A stretch of DNA of 64,000 bases. It comes from Burkholderia sp. USMB20. GTDB taxonomy: Bacteria > Pseudomonadota > Gammaproteobacteria > Burkholderiales > Burkholderiaceae. Every line of letters starts with the position of its first letter. The stretch's first letter is position 1. Where the stretch lies: assembly GCF_000949135.2 (NCBI RefSeq), contig NZ_JTAN02000019.1, positions 496,001 to 560,000 of the forward strand. Direction: 5' to 3'. Shown piece by piece: positions 20,020-30,777 of this stretch. The notes under the pieces were generated by a model. The model ran no database searches and was not told where the DNA came from. It was given only the letters and a program-made list of their open reading frames with translations. Position numbers and translations under genes: made by a program.

Positions 20020-21102
20020 TCAGGCGCCGCGCCGTTCGAAGTCCTTCATGTACTCGACGAGCGCTTGCACGCCCTCGAGCGGCACCGCGTTGTAGATCGA
20101 CGCCCGCATGCCGCCGACGGACTTGTGGCCCTTCAGCTGCAGCAACCCGCGCGCCTTTGCGCCGGCAAGGAAGTCTTCATTGCGCGTTTCGTCGGCCAGG
20201 AAAAAGGGCACGTTCATTCGCGAACGCACCGCCGGCTCGACCTTGTTCAGATAGAAGCTGCTCGCATCGATCGTGTCGTAGAGCAGCTTCGCCTTCTCGA
20301 TATTGCGGGCCTCGATCGCCTCGAGGCCGCCCTGCCGCTTCAGCCACTGGAACACGAGGCCCGCGACGTAGATCGCATAGGTGGGCGGCGTGTTGTACAG
20401 CGAGTTGTTCTCGGCGACGGTTTGCCATTCGAATGCGGACGGGCAGATCGACAGCGCGCGATCGAGCAGATCCTCGCGCACGATCACGACCGTCACGCCG
20501 GCCATCCCGATGTTCTTCTGCGCGCCGCCGAACAGCACGCCGTACTTCGCGACGTCCATCGGGCGCGACAGGATGTGCGACGAGACATCGGCGACGAGCG
20601 GCACGTCGCCGAGGTCGGGAATCTCGAACGTCTCGACGCCGTCGATCGTCTCGTTCGTGCACAGATGCACGTAGGCCGGATCGTCCGACAGCTGCCATTC
20701 GGCACGGGCAGGCGCGCGCGTGAAACCGTCGGCCGTCTTGCCGGAGGCGGCCAGATGCGGCGTGCCGTATTTCTTCGCTTCGTTGAACGACTTCTGCGAC
20801 CACGAGCCCGTCACGACGAAGTCGGCGGTCTTGCGCGCGCCGAGCAGGTTCATCGGCACGATCGCGTTCTCGGCGATGCCGCCGCCCTGCAGGAACAGGA
20901 TCCGGTGGCTGGCCGGCACATCGAGCAGGTCGCGCAGGTCGGTCAGCGCCGCCTCGTGGATCGACATGAATTCCTTGCCGCGATGGCTCATCTCCATCAC
21001 GCTCATGCCGCTGCCGTGCCAGTCGAGCATTTCGTCGGCGGCCTGCCGCAGCACTTCCTCGGGGAGCGCCGCAGGACCGGCGGAGAAATTAAAGACGCGC
21101 AT
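20020..21102 (-). CDS. serC: Phosphoserine aminotransferase
   Basis: PLP enzyme for serine (and pyridoxine) synthesis, class V aminotransferase fold. 360 aa starting [14 protein letters not shown], with PLP lysine Lys196 in [10 protein letters not shown] and the phosphate-binding HRG at about 40-42. The start is the family one; a 36-codon open extension upstream is not coding. First of the serC-pheA-tyrA-aroA-cmk series, separated from the upstream DUF2059 gene by a terminator. Confidence 0.96.
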   Translation of the reverse strand: MRVFNFSAGPAALPEEVLRQAADEMLDWHGSGMSVMEMSHRGKEFMSIHEAALTDLRDLLDVPASHRILFLQGGGIAENAIVPMNLLGARKTADFVVTGSWSQKSFNEAKKYGTPHLAASGKTADGFTRAPARAEWQLSDDPAYVHLCTNETIDGVETFEIPDLGDVPLVADVSSHILSRPMDVAKYGVLFGGAQKNIGMAGVTVVIVREDLLDRALSICPSAFEWQTVAENNSLYNTPPTYAIYVAGLVFQWLKRQGGLEAIEARNIEKAKLLYDTIDASSFYLNKVEPAVRSRMNVPFFLADETRNEDFLAGAKARGLLQLKGHKSVGGMRASIYNAVPLEGVQALVEYMKDFERRGA

Positions 21103-21171
21103 CGTGAAAACCTCGGGAGGGACGCGACCGGCTTGCGACCGGCTTGCCGCCGGCAGAAAGAACCGCGCCTG

Positions 21172-21212
21172 AAAAGAAATGGCCGCTTGCGCTCGCGCGC
21201 AAACGGCCATTA
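21172..21212 (-). terminator. Terminator after the DUF2059 gene
   Basis: Long inverted repeat (AATGGCCG, then near-complementary CTTGCGC/GCGCAAA, and CGGCCATT). On the minus strand the stem is followed by TTTCTTTTC. It lies about 60 bases past the DUF2059 stop. Confidence 0.7.
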
Positions 21213-21274
21213 TCGCACTGTCATCAGGCTCCCGCCAAACCCGGCCGAACGGCCGGGCGGCGTGCCCGGACGGC

Positions 21275-21874
21275 TTACTTGCCCGGCTTGACTGCCGCGA
21301 CTTCCTTGTCAGCCTGCGCGCGCGTCGCCTGGATCGCTTGCGGCATGTACTTCTGCATCAGGCCGTTGACCACGTCGCGGCCGACCTGATCCTGAACCTG
21401 GATGAACTTGCGGCCCGTCGGGCTCTTGTAGAACGTCGTCAGATCCTTGATCTCCGACGTGCTGTAGTACTTCGCATAGGCGTCGTACTGAGCCGACATC
21501 GCGTCGTTCTGGAACTGCTGCGAGCCGAACACCTTGCCCGCGCCGTCAACCAGCTTCGGCACCGCGTTCTTCTGCAGCGTCGGCACGGCAGCTTGCTTCT
21601 GCTTGTCGTTCAGCGACTTGTTTTCCGACAGCGCGTCCGACAGGATCGCCGGCACGAGCTGCTTTGCCTGCATCTCGGCGCTGTTGCCGATAGCCGACAC
21701 GAGCTTCGGCGCGTCGATCGCGTCGAGCAGATCCTTGATCGCTGCCTTCTTGTCGGCGTCGATCGGCGCAGCTGCCGCGGTCGCAGCCGGTGCGGAATTC
21801 GACAGCGCTTGCGCCATCGCGAACGTCGGCACCAGTGCAGCCAGCAGAACCAGTTGCTTGAATTGCTTTTGCAT
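21275..21874 (-). CDS. DUF2059 domain-containing exported protein
   Basis: About 199 aa, with a signal peptide ([23 protein letters not shown]), an Ala-rich linker, and a helical DUF2059 region ([25 protein letters not shown], then [27 protein letters not shown]). Probably periplasmic; the molecular role is unknown. Three start codons lie in a row (GTG-ATG-ATG). AGGGAG is too close to the first two, so the third (21874) was chosen. It is downstream of gyrA by 83 bases and may be cotranscribed. Confidence 0.88.
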   Translation of the reverse strand: MQKQFKQLVLLAALVPTFAMAQALSNSAPAATAAAAPIDADKKAAIKDLLDAIDAPKLVSAIGNSAEMQAKQLVPAILSDALSENKSLNDKQKQAAVPTLQKNAVPKLVDGAGKVFGSQQFQNDAMSAQYDAYAKYYSTSEIKDLTTFYKSPTGRKFIQVQDQVGRDVVNGLMQKYMPQAIQATRAQADKEVAAVKPGK

Positions 21875-21957
21875 CATCACTCCCTTTTGGAAATATGAAT
21901 GGTTGCTCGCCGACCGCGGCGCTTTTCGCCCGCGGCGGCTCGAGTCTCATCCGTTCT

Positions 21958-24561
<2,604 letters not shown>

Positions 24562-25097
24562 GTATCCGTATCGTTTCGGAGCGAAGACGGCGAACGCCTT
24601 TCGCGTGGGCGCTGCATGCGCAACGCAACGCGAGATTCTAACATGCGCCCATCAGCCGCCGATTCGCCACCCCCTCTATATGTAAACAGCAAAAATCGCG
24701 ATCACGGCAGCAGCACGGCGAACCGGCCGCGATCGCGCCCCTTCAGGCGGCTCGGGGGCCGCGCGGATCCCAGTCGCGCACGCGGGTAAACATTTGCGGC
24801 CTTTCGCGCAATTTCGCGGACCCACTCTTGACAATCTCTAAAAGTTACGGCAGGCCGGTGTTGCGCATGCACCACAAAGTTGAAGCGATCTTAGGGTGGG
24901 GAGGATTTTTTTTCGTAGGAAGGGAACGATATGGCAAAATGCCAACGCACTGAAAGTTAGACGCTGCTCGAAGTCTACACAGAGCGGTGCCGCGTTTTTT
25001 GTGCCGCACCAATGTTATACTTCGAGCAATGTATGACTTGTCACCGTCAACAGGCTCGCAGTAAACCTGCGGTAATCTCAATTTCGAGAGGAGAAAT
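24562..25097. other. 536-bp spacer between gyrA and the ompA-like gene
   Basis: No gene recognised. The half next to ompA is A/T-richer than the surroundings, with a T8 run (about 24907-24914), an isolated TTGACA at 24828-24833 without a matching -10 at 17 bases, and a TATACT box at 25016-25021. It must hold the divergent promoters of gyrA and ompA; the ompA leader would be roughly 70 bases if the TATACT box is used. A small RNA cannot be excluded, but no hairpin followed by a T run is visible. Confidence 0.5.
25016..25021 (+). promoter_or_regulatory. Putative -10 box of the ompA-like gene
   Basis: TATACT in an A/T-rich stretch 77 bases before the start codon. The -35 region is not a good match to TTGACA. 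The gene itself has a strong GAGAGGAG ribosome-binding site. Confidence 0.4.
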
Positions 25098-25769
25098 ATG
25101 AATAAACTTTCAAAGCTCGCGTTCATTGCAGCTACCGCAGTTATGGCTGCATCCGCTTCGGCACAGTCGGTGCCGGCGTCGCGTCAAGCCGTCAACGACA
25201 ACTGGGTGAACGGCACGGGCGAATGGGTGTGGATGAACGGCACGAACGAGCTCTGCTGGCGTGACGCGTTCTGGACGCCGGCCACCGCCAACGCGAAGTG
25301 CGATGGCGCACTGGTCGCCCAGGCACCGGCACCGGCACCGGTCGCTCCGGTCGCTCCGGCAATCACGAGCCAGAAGATCACGTATCAAGCCGACGCACTG
25401 TTCGACTTCGACAAGGCAACGCTCAAGCCGCTGGGCAAGCAAAAGCTGGACGAACTGGCTTCGAAGATCCAGGGCATGAACACGGAAGTGGTCGTCGCTA
25501 CGGGCTACACGGACCGCATCGGTTCGGACAAGTACAACGACCGTCTGTCGCTGCGCCGTGCGCAAGCCGTCAAGTCGTACCTGGTCAGCAAGGGTGTCCC
25601 GGCCAACAAGATCTACACGGAAGGCAAGGGCAAGCGCAACCCGGTCACGACGGGCTGCAACCAGAAGAACCGCAAGCAACTGATCGCCTGCCTCGCACCG
25701 GACCGCCGCGTGGAAGTCGAAGTGGTCGGTACGCAAGAAGTCCAGAAGACGACCGTTCCGGCACAGTAA
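25098..25769 (+). CDS. OmpA family outer-membrane/peptidoglycan-anchoring protein
   Basis: 223 aa. Signal peptide 1-22 (ending ASASAQ), then a short conserved N-terminal segment (NDNWVNGTGEWVWMNGTNELCWRDAFWTP), a Pro/Ala linker of repeated AP/VAP units, and an OmpA_C peptidoglycan-binding domain (about 95-205) with YQADALFDFDKATLKP and GYTDRIGSDKYNDRLSLRRAQAVKSYL. There is no eight-stranded barrel, so it is a small OmpA-like protein bridging envelope and murein. The even, GAAG/CGT-rich codon use suggests high expression. Confidence 0.94.
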   Translation: MNKLSKLAFIAATAVMAASASAQSVPASRQAVNDNWVNGTGEWVWMNGTNELCWRDAFWTPATANAKCDGALVAQAPAPAPVAPVAPAITSQKITYQADALFDFDKATLKPLGKQKLDELASKIQGMNTEVVVATGYTDRIGSDKYNDRLSLRRAQAVKSYLVSKGVPANKIYTEGKGKRNPVTTGCNQKNRKQLIACLAPDRRVEVEVVGTQEVQKTTVPAQ

Positions 25770-25790
25770 GCCGCGGTTTTCGACTGCTTC

Positions 25791-25816
25791 AAAGCCCCGC
25801 TCCGGCGGGGCTTTTT
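25791..25816 (+). terminator. Terminator after the ompA-like gene
   Basis: AAAGCCCCGC, loop tccg, GCGGGGCTTTTT: a strong stem with a T run 22 bases after the stop codon. Confidence 0.9.
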
Positions 25817-25864
25817 CTTTGACGCCCGCCCAGGCGCTCGCTGGCCTCGTTGTGCGCCCCCTTA

Positions 25865-25870
25865 TATACT
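25865..25870 (+). promoter_or_regulatory. Putative -10 box for ubiG-gph
   Basis: TATACT 52 bases ahead of the ubiG start and directly after the ompA terminator, where a new promoter is needed. The -35 is not obvious. Confidence 0.4.
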
Positions 25871-25921
25871 CGGGGCTGACGTACCGACGCATCGCCCTCC
25901 TTCCGTAGCCCGTTTGCCGAC

Positions 25922-26620
25922 ATGACCAACGCCGATCCGCACGAACTCCAGAAATTCAGCGACCTCGCCCATCGGTGGTGGGATCCGAATGCCGAATTCA
26001 AGCCCCTGCACGACCTGAACCCGGTCCGGCTCGGCTGGATCGATTCGCATGCGCACCTCGCCGGCAAGCGCGCGCTCGATATCGGCTGCGGCGGCGGCAT
26101 CCTGTCCGAATCGATGGCCGGACTCGGCGCGCAGGTGAAAGGCATCGACCTGTCGACCGAAGCGCTCGGCGTGGCCGACCTGCACAGCCTCGAAAGCGGC
26201 ATCACGGTCGATTACGAGGCGATCGCCGCCGAAGCGATTGCCGAACGCGAGCCCGGCACCTACGACGTCGTCACGTGCATGGAAATGCTCGAGCACGTCC
26301 CGTCGCCGGCCGGCGTCGTCGCCGCGTGCGCGACGCTCGTGAAGCCGGGCGGCTGGGTGTTCTTCTCCACGCTGAACCGCAACCTGAAGTCCTACCTGTT
26401 CGCAGTGATCGGTGCGGAGTACATCGCGCAGATGCTGCCGAAGGGCACCCACGACTACGCGCGCTTCATCCGCCCGTCGGAACTGGCGAGCTTCGTGCGC
26501 GGGACCGATCTGCATATCGTGGAGATCAAGGGCATCACCTATCACCCGATCGGCAAGCGCTTCGCGCTGTCGAACGATACCGACATCAACTATCTCGTCG
26601 CGTGCCGCCGCGGCGCGTGA
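25922..26620 (+). CDS. ubiG: Bifunctional 2-polyprenyl-6-hydroxyphenol methylase / demethylubiquinol O-methyltransferase
   Basis: Both O-methylations of ubiquinone synthesis. 232 aa SAM-dependent methyltransferase: [24 protein letters not shown] is the diagnostic UbiG N-terminus, SAM motif [12 protein letters not shown] is at about 53-63, and CMEMLEHV and [10 protein letters not shown] follow. It is followed after 13 bases by gph. Confidence 0.96.
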   Translation: MTNADPHELQKFSDLAHRWWDPNAEFKPLHDLNPVRLGWIDSHAHLAGKRALDIGCGGGILSESMAGLGAQVKGIDLSTEALGVADLHSLESGITVDYEAIAAEAIAEREPGTYDVVTCMEMLEHVPSPAGVVAACATLVKPGGWVFFSTLNRNLKSYLFAVIGAEYIAQMLPKGTHDYARFIRPSELASFVRGTDLHIVEIKGITYHPIGKRFALSNDTDINYLVACRRGA

Positions 26621-26633
26621 CCTTCCGACCGGC

Positions 26634-27350
26634 ATGACGACTCCCCTTTCGACCGGGCGGCCCGCACTCGACGAGCCGCGCCTGCTGCACTGCGATGCCG
26701 TGCTGTTCGACCTCGACGGCACGCTCGCCGACACGGCACCCGATCTCGCCGCCGCCGTCAACAAGATGCAGCGCGTGCGCGGCCTGCCCGAAACATCGCT
26801 CGACGTGCTGCGGCCGCTGGCATCGGCCGGTGCGCGCGGCCTGCTTGGCGGCGCATTCGGCATCGACCCGCAATCGGCCGGCTACGAAGCGATGCGCGAC
26901 GAGTTCCTGACCAATTACGCGACGGACATCTGCGTGCATACCGTGCTGTTCCCCGGCATCGGCGACGTGCTCGACGAACTCGATGCGCGCGGCGTGCGCT
27001 GGGGCATCGTCACGAACAAGGCGATGCGCCTCACCGCGCCGCTCGCCGACCTGCTCGGCCTTGCGCCGCGCGCGGCCTGCATCGTCGGGGGCGACACAAC
27101 GCCGCACTCGAAACCGCATCCGGCCCCGCTGCTGCACGCGGCCGGACAGATGACGCTCGCGCCCGAGCGCATCGTCTATGTCGGCGATGACCTTCGCGAC
27201 ATCCAGGCCGGCAGCGCGGCAGGGATGGCAACCGTCGCGGCTGCCTATGGCTACTGCGGCGACGGTGCCGCGCCGGCCGACTGGCAGGCGCAGCATCTCG
27301 TCGGCTCGACGCAGGAACTGCGCGAACTGCTGCGCGATGTTGGGCTATAA
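26634..27350 (+). CDS. gph: Phosphoglycolate phosphatase (HAD family)
   Basis: Removes phosphate from 2-phosphoglycolate. 238-aa HAD hydrolase: nucleophile Asp26 and acid Asp28 in FDLDGTLADTAPD, motif II TNK, Lys in SKPHPAPLLHA, and motif IV GDDLRDIQAG. In beta-proteobacteria gph often follows ubiG, as here. The start MTTPLSTGRP sits 13 bases after ubiG. Its stop codon overlaps the -10 box of the tmRNA gene. Confidence 0.93.
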   Translation: MTTPLSTGRPALDEPRLLHCDAVLFDLDGTLADTAPDLAAAVNKMQRVRGLPETSLDVLRPLASAGARGLLGGAFGIDPQSAGYEAMRDEFLTNYATDICVHTVLFPGIGDVLDELDARGVRWGIVTNKAMRLTAPLADLLGLAPRAACIVGGDTTPHSKPHPAPLLHAAGQMTLAPERIVYVGDDLRDIQAGSAAGMATVAAAYGYCGDGAAPADWQAQHLVGSTQELRELLRDVGL

Positions 27351-27351
27351 T
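27346..27351 (+). promoter_or_regulatory. -10 box of the tmRNA gene
   Basis: A perfect TATAAT, 17 bases before the mature 5' end of tmRNA, overlapping the TAA stop of gph. The -35 region falls inside gph and is weak. Perfect consensus is rare in this GC-rich sequence and fits a strong stable-RNA promoter. Confidence 0.7.
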
Positions 27352-27367
27352 GTTTGATCTTATCCGC

Positions 27368-27737
27368 GGGGGCGACCTGGTTTCGACAGGGGTTGTGAAG
27401 CGGCTAGGGCATGTCGAGGACCCGTCACCTCGTTAATCAATGGGAAAATCGTAACTGCAAACGACGATACGTTCGCACTGGCAGCCTAACGGCCGCCGTC
27501 CTCTGCCTAGTTCACTGACGGGCTAGTGTCGCAAGACCGGTAGCAATACCGCCAGAGGTCATTTACGTCAGTTAAGCCCTGTCGGCGTCGCGACGCCAGG
27601 GTCGAAAACCTAGCGAATCGCCGTAGTGCAGCGTGTTCGTCCGCGTCGCTGCGGTTAAATCAAATGACTGAACTAAACATGTAGAACTAGTCGTGGAGCG
27701 CTTCTGGACGCGGGTTCGATTCCCGCCGCCTCCACCA
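27368..27737 (+). ncRNA. ssrA: Transfer-messenger RNA (tmRNA)
   Basis: Rescues stalled ribosomes by trans-translation. The 5' end GGGGGCGACCTGG and 3' end with the T-arm GGTTCGATTCC and CCTCCACCA form the alanyl tRNA-like domain. The resume codon GCA starts at 27457 and the tag reads ANDDTFALAA then TAA (27457-27489), the form known from Burkholderia. Pseudoknot-forming repeats follow the tag. The 3' CCA end is intact, and no integrase or repeat of the 3' end follows, so this common integration site is empty here. Confidence 0.97.
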
Positions 27738-27757
27738 AATTCCGCGCTTGACGCACG

Positions 27758-27790
27758 AACCCCGCACGACGCGAGTCTGCGGGGTTTTTT
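27758..27790 (+). terminator. tmRNA terminator
   Basis: Stem AACCCCGCA/TGCGGGGTT with an 11-base loop, followed by a T6 run, 20 bases past the CCA end. Confidence 0.88.
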
Positions 27791-28006
27791 GTTGCCGGTG
27801 CGCCCCACCTCCCGCGCCCTCCGAAAAAGCGCCCGGCCCGGGCGGGCCAGGCGGAATGCCACCGATACGCCGGCGACAGGAGGTGACGGAGGTTCGGCGC
27901 CGTCCGCGCAGCGTTTGAGCGCAGTGGACGGCACCTGCCCGGCACCGCGACCGGGACGCAACGCATCGTCGCACCGGCCGCGCGGCCCCGCCAGGCAATG
28001 CGCAGC

Positions 28007-28360
28007 TTAGCTGCCGCGATACAGCGACTTCATTTCTTCCGCGCTGGCCGGACGCACGCCCATCGCACGCGAGCCCGCTGCCGATGCGCCCTGCACCTGC
28101 GCGCCGTAGCCGCTGGCGTCGGCGCCTTGCGCCTGGGCCAACGCGCTGCGCTGCTGTTCTGCAACACGCGCGGTTGCGGCCTGGATCGCTTCCGGATAGT
28201 GCGGATCTTCGCCGCGGGCGGTGTTGTAACCGGCCTGCTGGAGCTGAACCAGTTCGGCGCGAACCTGTGCGCGGGTGAGTGCCGAGCCGGACTGTGCAAA
28301 CGAAACGACCGGAGCAACGAGAGCGGCAGCAACGACAACGGCTTGAACGAGCGACTTCAT
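28007..28360 (-). CDS. DUF4148 domain-containing exported protein
   Basis: 117 aa with a signal peptide (MKSLVQAVVVAAALVAPVVSFAQ) and the DUF4148 pattern LTRAQVRAELVQLQQAGYN followed by a helical Gln/Ala-rich segment (YPEAIQAATARVAEQQ). This family is abundant in Burkholderia, often in multiple paralogues, and is presumably periplasmic; its role is unknown. No terminator is evident between it and the tmRNA terminator on the opposite strand. Confidence 0.9.
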   Translation of the reverse strand: MKSLVQAVVVAAALVAPVVSFAQSGSALTRAQVRAELVQLQQAGYNTARGEDPHYPEAIQAATARVAEQQRSALAQAQGADASGYGAQVQGASAAGSRAMGVRPASAEEMKSLYRGS

Positions 28361-28668
28361 GATGACCTACCTCCAGATTTGTCTGATTTCGCGGTGAACA
28401 CCCGTTCATCGCTGACAAACCGAAGTTTATGTAGGCGGATGCTTAAGAATAAGGCAGGTTTCAGGAAGACATCCTTCCTGGATTACGGGTTAACCCTAGA
28501 ATCCCGACAGGCACCCGATCCGGCATCGCACGATCGCACTGGACTGCGACCGGCCATAAAGCACGAGCCCCGCAAGGCAGCATGCCCTGCGGGGCTCGAA
28601 AAGAATCGCGCGGCATCGGCGCGGCCGGACAGACGCGTCGACGACGACCCGCGCGCGCCTGCGTTGGT
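28361..28668. other. 308-bp spacer upstream of the DUF4148 gene
   Basis: Contains the DUF4148 promoter region. Two small dyads stand out: CAGGAAG-acatc-CTTCCTG at 28462-28480 and the perfect palindrome GGGTTAACCC at 28487-28496. It also carries a hairpin (28565-28597) that probably terminates the neighbouring small gene. No ORF looks coding. Confidence 0.5.
28565..28597 (-). terminator. Probable terminator of the 89-aa secreted protein gene
   Basis: Stem GAGCCCCGCA/TGCGGGGCTC with a 13-base loop, but only a short T stretch (GCTTTA) follows on the minus strand, so efficiency is doubtful. It lies about 70 bases past the stop. Confidence 0.5.
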
Positions 28669-28938
28669 TTATTGAGTGTCCAGCGGGCACTTCAGGTTGC
28701 AGCCGTTCGGATCCCCCATATCGCCCTTGCGGCGCAATGCCGACTTCTTGCCGCTCTGATATTTCTGCGACGGCGCAGACGCCGCGAACGGCATCTGCGG
28801 ATGCTCGTTCAGGCGGAACTGTTCGCTCAGGATGCCGCCAGGCACGCCCGGGGAATTCTGCGCAAGCGCAAACGGCGAAACAGCGACGAGAAGCCCTGCG
28901 GTCAACGCTGCCGCGGCGAAGGGAACGGAAAGTTTCAT
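28669..28938 (-). CDS. Small exported protein of unknown function
   Basis: 89 aa: signal peptide about 1-26 (MKLSVPFAAAALTAGLLVAVSPFALAQ), then NSPGVPGGILSEQFRLNEHPQMPFAAS, a basic patch (SGKKSALRRKGD), and a C-terminal NGCNLKCPLDTQ with two cysteines three residues apart. Family not recognised. The good signal peptide and a plausible own terminator argue that it is real. The two Cys could form a disulfide or bind a ligand; that is speculation. Confidence 0.75.
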   Translation of the reverse strand: MKLSVPFAAAALTAGLLVAVSPFALAQNSPGVPGGILSEQFRLNEHPQMPFAASAPSQKYQSGKKSALRRKGDMGDPNGCNLKCPLDTQ

Positions 28939-29039
28939 GGCGGGATGACGCCTGAACGGCGTGCTTGTTGGAACGTTGATCAAGCGGCAAGCGTAGCGCA
29001 AATCCCTCGCTGCTGCAGCGCGGCTCGCGTGCATTCCCG

Positions 29040-30146
29040 TTACCGTGCGTTGCCGTCCGGCGTACCGGCCGCGACCGTACCGGCGAAGCCCTCCGCGACA
29101 CCGGCCAGCGTCCCGCACGCCGCCGGATCGTAGCCGTCGAGATGCGCGACGCGCTCGACGAAACGCGCATCGCGCAGCAAGGCGAGCACGCCTGCGAGCG
29201 GTCGCGAGTCGAGCTGCGCGCGTTCGCACGCGAAGTAGTAGTCCTCGTCGACGACCGGGATGAAATCGAGCCCGAAATGACGGGCGGCCGGCTCGACGCC
29301 GAAGCCGAGATCGGCCATCCCGCTCGCGACGAACGCGGCGATCGCCGAGTGCGTGAGTTCGGCCGACGCATAACCGTCGATACGCTCGGGATCGATACCG
29401 ATCGCGCGCAACGCGAGATCGAGCAGCATGCGCGTGCCCGACCCCGGCTGCCGATTGACGAAGCGGATGTCGTTACGGGCGAGATCGGCGAGCCCGCCGA
29501 CCTGCTTCGGGTTGCCGCGCGGCACGAACAGCCCCTGCTGGCGACGCGTCAGATGAATCAGCACGTGACGCGTGTCGTCGAGCCACGGCCGGTAGATCTG
29601 CGCGCACCGTTCGCGGAACGCGCCGCGCGGCAGATGGAAGCCGGCCAGCTCGCATTCGCCGCGCGCGAGCGCCTGCACGGCCTCGACGCTCTCGCGATAC
29701 TTGATGTCGACGGCGGCCTGCGCATCGACGAGCGCGGAAACGAGCGCCGCAACCGCATAGCCGTGCGACGCATGGATGCGCACGGCGCCGTCGCGCTGTG
29801 CGAGCCGCCGGTTCAGGTCGCTCGCCACCTCGGCCGCCAGCGCGCGCAGGTTCCCGTCGAGACGGCTGCGCGCGAGCCGCTGCGCGTCGACGACCGCCTG
29901 CCCCAGCTCGGACAATGTCGATCCCTTGCCGCGCGCGGTCTCGATCAACTCGCCGCCGACGCATGCCTCCAGCGCCCGCAGCATGCCCCACGCGTGCCGA
30001 TACGACAGCCCTTTCGCCTGCGCGGCCTGTGCAATGCTGCCCGTATCGGCCACGAGCTCCAGCAACGGGGCGACATCCGACAGGCTCGCCGTGCGGCCCT
30101 CCGTGTCGCGTACGGTCAGATACGCGTCGCATTCGATTCGAATCAA
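29040..30146 (-). CDS. ModE-like helix-turn-helix regulator fused to a periplasmic-binding-protein-like domain
   Basis: 368-aa one-component regulator. Residues about 20-100 form a ModE-type winged helix (DTGSIAQAAQAKGLSYRHAWGMLRALE, then GKGSTLSELGQAVV). About 120-350 is a PBP-like ligand domain of the molybdate/MopB-associated type (IHASHGYAVAALV, then RFVNRQPGSGTRMLLDLAL). It is divergent from the formate dehydrogenase operon with 130 bases between, so it most likely regulates that operon. The ligand is unknown; molybdate-type oxyanions or formate are candidates by analogy. It may be the fdsR of related bacteria, but I cannot confirm this from sequence. Confidence 0.85.
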   Translation of the reverse strand: MIRIECDAYLTVRDTEGRTASLSDVAPLLELVADTGSIAQAAQAKGLSYRHAWGMLRALEACVGGELIETARGKGSTLSELGQAVVDAQRLARSRLDGNLRALAAEVASDLNRRLAQRDGAVRIHASHGYAVAALVSALVDAQAAVDIKYRESVEAVQALARGECELAGFHLPRGAFRERCAQIYRPWLDDTRHVLIHLTRRQQGLFVPRGNPKQVGGLADLARNDIRFVNRQPGSGTRMLLDLALRAIGIDPERIDGYASAELTHSAIAAFVASGMADLGFGVEPAARHFGLDFIPVVDEDYYFACERAQLDSRPLAGVLALLRDARFVERVAHLDGYDPAACGTLAGVAEGFAGTVAAGTPDGNAR

Positions 30147-30276
30147 TTATGTACTCCGATTTCCTATTGCGACTGCGAAATCTTCCGCTTATCGTTGCTC
30201 AAAATCAATCAGGACGAAGTCCCGGTGTGCACTATATGAATCAAGGGCACATATGAGACTTTGGAGGAGCACAACG
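30147..30276. promoter_or_regulatory. Divergent promoter region, regulator / fds operon
   Basis: 130 bases that must hold promoters in both directions. It is clearly A/T-richer than its surroundings (for example gcaaaatcaatc-like stretches and ACTATATGAATC), with TATATG around 30233 as a possible fds -10. A TTGGAGGAG ribosome-binding site precedes fdsG. No perfect operator dyad is evident. Confidence 0.5.
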
Positions 30277-30777
30277 ATGTCCCCGAATTCCCCTGCGCCC
30301 GACGCGCTCGTCGAGCGTCATGCGCGCGCCGGCCGCTCGCTCGTCGCGATCCTGCATGCGATCCAGGACGAGGCCGGCTACGTACCGGCAGGCTGCGTCG
30401 CGCCGCTCGCGAAGGCGCTGAATCTGTCGCGTGCCGAAGTGCACGGCGTGCTCACCTACTATCACCACTTCCGCACCGCGCCGCCCGCGCGCGTGACGAT
30501 CCAGATGTGCCGCGCCGAGGCGTGCCGCAGCATGGGCTGCGAAGCGCTGGCCGCACACGCGGAAGCGCGCACGGGTTGCCGGTTCGACGCCGCGCACGGC
30601 GATGGCGCCGACGCGCACGCGCCGGGCGACGTCGCGCTCGAGTCGGTCTACTGCCTCGGGCTGTGCGCACAATCGCCGTCGATGACGGTCAACGGCGTGC
30701 TGCACGCAAAGGTCACGCCGGAGAAGTTCGACGCCCTGCTCGCCGACGCGGCCGCCCACACCCCGGAGGCCGCATGA
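30277..30777 (+). CDS. fdsG: NAD-dependent formate dehydrogenase gamma subunit
   Basis: Diaphorase-side [2Fe-2S] subunit, NuoE/HoxE-like, 166 aa. Cluster cysteines are Cys78, Cys83, Cys126 and Cys130 (CRAEACRS, then YCLGLC). It passes electrons between FdsB and the catalytic subunit in the soluble cytoplasmic complex that oxidises formate to CO2 with NAD+. The start follows a strong TTGGAGGAG site; the frame is open well upstream but that part is not coding. It overlaps fdsB by four bases (ATGA). Confidence 0.95.
   Translation: MSPNSPAPDALVERHARAGRSLVAILHAIQDEAGYVPAGCVAPLAKALNLSRAEVHGVLTYYHHFRTAPPARVTIQMCRAEACRSMGCEALAAHAEARTGCRFDAAHGDGADAHAPGDVALESVYCLGLCAQSPSMTVNGVLHAKVTPEKFDALLADAAAHTPEAA

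Noticed and set aside
25308-25365. Short tandem repeats (GGCACC and CCGGTCGCT units) as a regulatory repeat
   Set aside because: They encode the Ala/Pro linker of the OmpA-like protein and need no other explanation.
27572-27966. Minus-strand frames over the tmRNA and its downstream region
   Set aside because: They overlap a structured RNA and its terminator and have no protein features.
27738-28006. Prophage attachment site at the tmRNA 3' end
   Set aside because: No repeat of the tmRNA 3' end and no integrase follow; the site is empty.
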